This document shows positions 61,849 through 64,000 of a DNA stretch of 64,000 nt, in pieces (within the stretch, counting starts at the first letter, position 1; every line of letters starts with the position of its first letter). Below the pieces are notes generated by a model. That model saw only the letters and a list, made by a program, of their open reading frames with translations. It was not told the DNA's origin and did no database searches. Source of the DNA: Pseudomonas sp. ML96 (GTDB lineage: Bacteria > Pseudomonadota > Gammaproteobacteria > Pseudomonadales > Pseudomonadaceae); NCBI RefSeq assembly GCF_000761545.1, contig NZ_JPMY01000002.1, forward strand, positions 248,001 through 312,000. Direction: 5' to 3'. A program made the position numbers and the translations under genes.

Positions 61849-63275
61849 TCTGGCTGCGCAGCGACCTGCGCTGCGCCGACAACAGCGCCCTGCATACGGC
61901 CATGGCCGCCGGCCCGACCCTCGCCGTGTACCTGCTCAGCCCCGAGCAGTGGCGCGAGCACGACGATGCGCCATGCAAGGTCGACTTCTGGCTGCGCAAC
62001 CTGGCCGAGCTACAGCAGCAACTAGCCCACCTCAACGTGCCGCTGCTGATCCGCAGCGCGCCGCGCTGGCGCGATGCACCCAAGGTGCTGCTCGAGCTGT
62101 GCCACCAGCAGCAGATCGGCGCCGTGCACTACAACGACGAATACGGCCTCAACGAGCAAGCACGCGACCGCGCCGTGAGCCAGGCCCTGGCCGATGCGGA
62201 CATCGCCTGCCACGGCCATCTCGACCAGCTGCTGTTCCGCCCCGGCAGCCTGCTGACCAAGTCCGGCGGCTACTTCCAGGTATTCAGCCAGTTCCGCAAG
62301 CTCTGCTACCAGCGCCTGCACAGCACCCTGCCGCCGATGCTCGGCATGCCCGCCGCGCAGGCGCCGCTGCCGGTATCGAGCGATCCGCTGCCGAGTGCCG
62401 TACCCGGTTTCGCCACGCCGCCGCAGAGCCTGCGCGAGCTGTGGCCGGCTGGCGAGGACGCTGCCAGCCAGCGCCTGGCCGACTTCGTCGACGAGCGTAT
62501 GGGCTGGTACCAGCAGCGCCGCGACCTGCCGGGCGTGGACGGCACCAGCAGCCTCTCGGCCTATCTCGCCGCCGGCGTGCTGTCGCCACGCCAGTGCCTG
62601 CACGCCGCGCTGCGCAACAACTACGGCGAGTTCGAGAGCGGCAACCCCGGCGCCGTCACCTGGATCAACGAACTGCTCTGGCGCGAGTTCTACAAGCACA
62701 TCCTGGTCGGCTACCCGCGCGTCTCGCGCCATCGCGCCTTCCGCCTGGACACCGAGGCCCTGCCCTGGCGCCAGGCCCAGGACGAGCTGGCCGCCTGGCA
62801 GCAGGGCCGCACCGGCATCCCGCTGGTCGACGCGGCCATGCGCCAGCTGCTGGCCACCGGCTGGATGCACAACCGCCTGCGCATGGTGGTGGCGATGTTC
62901 CTGACCAAGAACCTGCTGATCGACTGGCGCGAGGGCGAACGCTGGTTCATGCGCCACCTGATCGACGGCGACCTGGCCGCCAACAACGGCGGCTGGCAAT
63001 GGAGCGCCTCCACCGGCACCGACGCGGCGCCCTACTTCCGCATCTTCAACCCGATCAGCCAGTCGCAGAAGTTCGATGCGGACGGCCGCTTCATCCGCAC
63101 CTGGCTGCCAGAGCTGGCGCACCTGGACGACCGCGATATCCACAACCCGGCAGCGCTTGGCGGGCTGTTCGCGGCAGCGGACTACCCACCGCCGATGGTC
63201 GACCTGTCAGCCTCGCGCGAGCGCGCCCTGCAGGCGTTCAAGAACCTGCCCAAGCGGGAGATCGAGCATGTCTGA
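61836..63275 (+). CDS. phrB: Deoxyribodipyrimidine photolyase (CPD class I)
   Basis: This 479-residue flavoenzyme repairs UV-induced cyclobutane pyrimidine dimers using blue light. The N-terminal alpha/beta antenna domain starts [19 protein letters not shown]. The C-terminal FAD domain has [56 protein letters not shown] and [28 protein letters not shown], all diagnostic of class I photolyases and not of cryptochromes without repair activity. ATG at 61836 follows GGAGGA, with a 13-nt overlap with the regulator gene. Confidence 0.96.
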   Translation: [479 protein letters not shown]

Positions 63276-63690
63276 CTTCCTGCGCCGCTTCGCCGCCGAC
63301 TTCGCCACACTCGATGCCAACAACCTGCACCGGCTCGGCGCGCTGTACGCCGAGGACATCCGTTTCCGCGACCCGCTGCACGAGATCCACGGCCTGCCGG
63401 CGCTGCACGACTACTTCGCCGAGCTGTACGCCAACGTGCGCGAGGTGCAGTTCGATATCCATGGCCATGACCAGGTCGGCGACGGCGAGGGCTACCTGCG
63501 CTGGACCATGAGCTACCGCCACCCGCGCCTGCGCGGCGGCGCGCTGATCCGCGTCGACGGCTGCTCGCACCTGCTGTGGCGGGACAAGGTCTACCAGCAT
63601 CGCGACTACTTCGACGCCGGCGCCCTGCTCTACGAACACCTGCCACTGATGGGCGGGGTGATCACCTGGCTCAAGCGGAGGCTGGCGTGA
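63268..63690 (+). CDS. NTF2-like (SnoaL-type) protein
   Basis: This 140-residue protein has a predicted NTF2-like cone fold: MSDFLRRFAADFATLDANNLHRLGALYAEDIRFRDPLHEI is the usual opening. It ends with a membrane-like or amphipathic segment HLPLMGGVITWLKRRLA. No catalytic residues can be assigned. A homologue occupies the same place in the light-induced cluster of P. putida, as I recall. The start overlaps the phrB stop by 8 nt and the end overlaps the SDR start (GTGA). Confidence 0.8.
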   Translation: MSDFLRRFAADFATLDANNLHRLGALYAEDIRFRDPLHEIHGLPALHDYFAELYANVREVQFDIHGHDQVGDGEGYLRWTMSYRHPRLRGGALIRVDGCSHLLWRDKVYQHRDYFDAGALLYEHLPLMGGVITWLKRRLA

Positions 63691-64000
63691 GCCGGCGCAT
63701 CTGGCTGACCGGCGCCAGCAGCGGCATCGGCGCCGCGCTGGCCGAGGTGCTGCTGCGCCAGGGCCACCGCCTGGCCGTCAGCGCACGCAATGCGGCCGCC
63801 CTGCAGGCACTGGCCACACGTTTTCCCGAACAGGTGCTGCTGGCCCCCGGCGACCTCACCGACGCCGCGCAGGTACGCGCGATCGGCGCGCGCATCGCCG
63901 AGCAGTGGGGCGCGCTGGATCAGGCCATCCTCAATGCCGGTACCTGTGAATATGTCGAGGTCGAGCACTTCCAGGCGGCCATGGTCGAGCGGGTGATGCG
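63687..64000 (+). CDS. Short-chain dehydrogenase/reductase (5' part only)
   Basis: It starts with GTG inside the NTF2-like stop and runs off the window after 314 nt. RRIWLTGASSGIGAALAEVLLRQ is the Rossmann cofactor motif TGxxxGIG and ILNAGTCEYV the NAG motif; the catalytic YxxxK lies outside the window. It is part of the photolyase operon, where further genes (a flavin amine oxidase-like protein, DUF1365 and a cyclopropane-fatty-acid synthase) would be expected by analogy with other pseudomonads. Confidence 0.85.
   Translation, partial: MSRRIWLTGASSGIGAALAEVLLRQGHRLAVSARNAAALQALATRFPEQVLLAPGDLTDAAQVRAIGARIAEQWGALDQAILNAGTCEYVEVEHFQAAMVERVM

Overview
This window is chromosomal DNA of a high-GC Pseudomonas. 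The gene order from gcbA and ctpL through accBC, dusB-fis, purHD and retS to the urt and ure genes, and then lptGF-pepA-holC-valS, is what I recall from P. aeruginosa PAO1 (about PA4842-PA4872 and PA3827-PA3834, from memory). Products such as RetS, CtpL and the DUF3426 zinc-ribbon protein are typical of the genus. I saw no rRNA, tRNA, IS element, prophage or CRISPR array. Coding density is high and base composition even. The AT-rich spots are small and regulatory.

Layout. 0-4.6 kb: DUF2333 fragment, diguanylate cyclase GcbA, chemoreceptor CtpL. 4.7-16.1 kb: housekeeping genes (dsbD, aroQ, accBC, prmA, a DUF3426 protein, dusB-fis, purH, purD), with several clear hairpin terminators. 16.2-21.6 kb: MFS symporter, RetS hybrid sensor, MarC-family protein. 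21.7-39.9 kb: a nitrogen-scavenging block with allophanate hydrolase, a GntR regulator, the urea ABC transporter urtABCDE, an SDR, ethanolamine ammonia-lyase eutBC with its permease and an AraC regulator, then ureDA, an acetyltransferase and ureBC. Urea, allophanate and ethanolamine would all end as ammonium. A strong sigma-54 type -24/-12 promoter precedes the allophanate hydrolase gene. 39.9-49.4 kb: mixed accessory genes, including a DMT transporter, a small zinc-finger protein, two orphan periplasmic solute-binding proteins, an oxaloacetate decarboxylase, a TonB receptor with a DUF4198 partner, a YegD-type Hsp70 and a lipoprotein. 49.4-57.2 kb: lptGF divergent from pepA-holC-(unknown)-valS. 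57.2-59.9 kb: SRPBCC protein, small winged-helix protein, SLC13 transporter.

59.9-64 kb (runs off the end): a probable light-inducible operon. Two exact TGTACA-N12-TGTACA direct repeats precede a TudS-like DUF523/DUF1722 protein, a LitR/CarH-family MerR regulator lacking the expected cobalamin-binding histidine, DNA photolyase, an NTF2-like protein and an SDR. The genes overlap by 4-13 nt, so they are probably co-transcribed. The repeats match the PplR operator consensus reported for P. putida.

The most unexpected sequence signal is a pair of near-identical palindromes (TGTAG-N5-CTACA). One lies upstream of the oxaloacetate decarboxylase gene. The other lies inside its coding sequence, where it is spelled with a run of codons atypical for this genome. 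Their centres are 209 bp apart, close to 20 helical turns.
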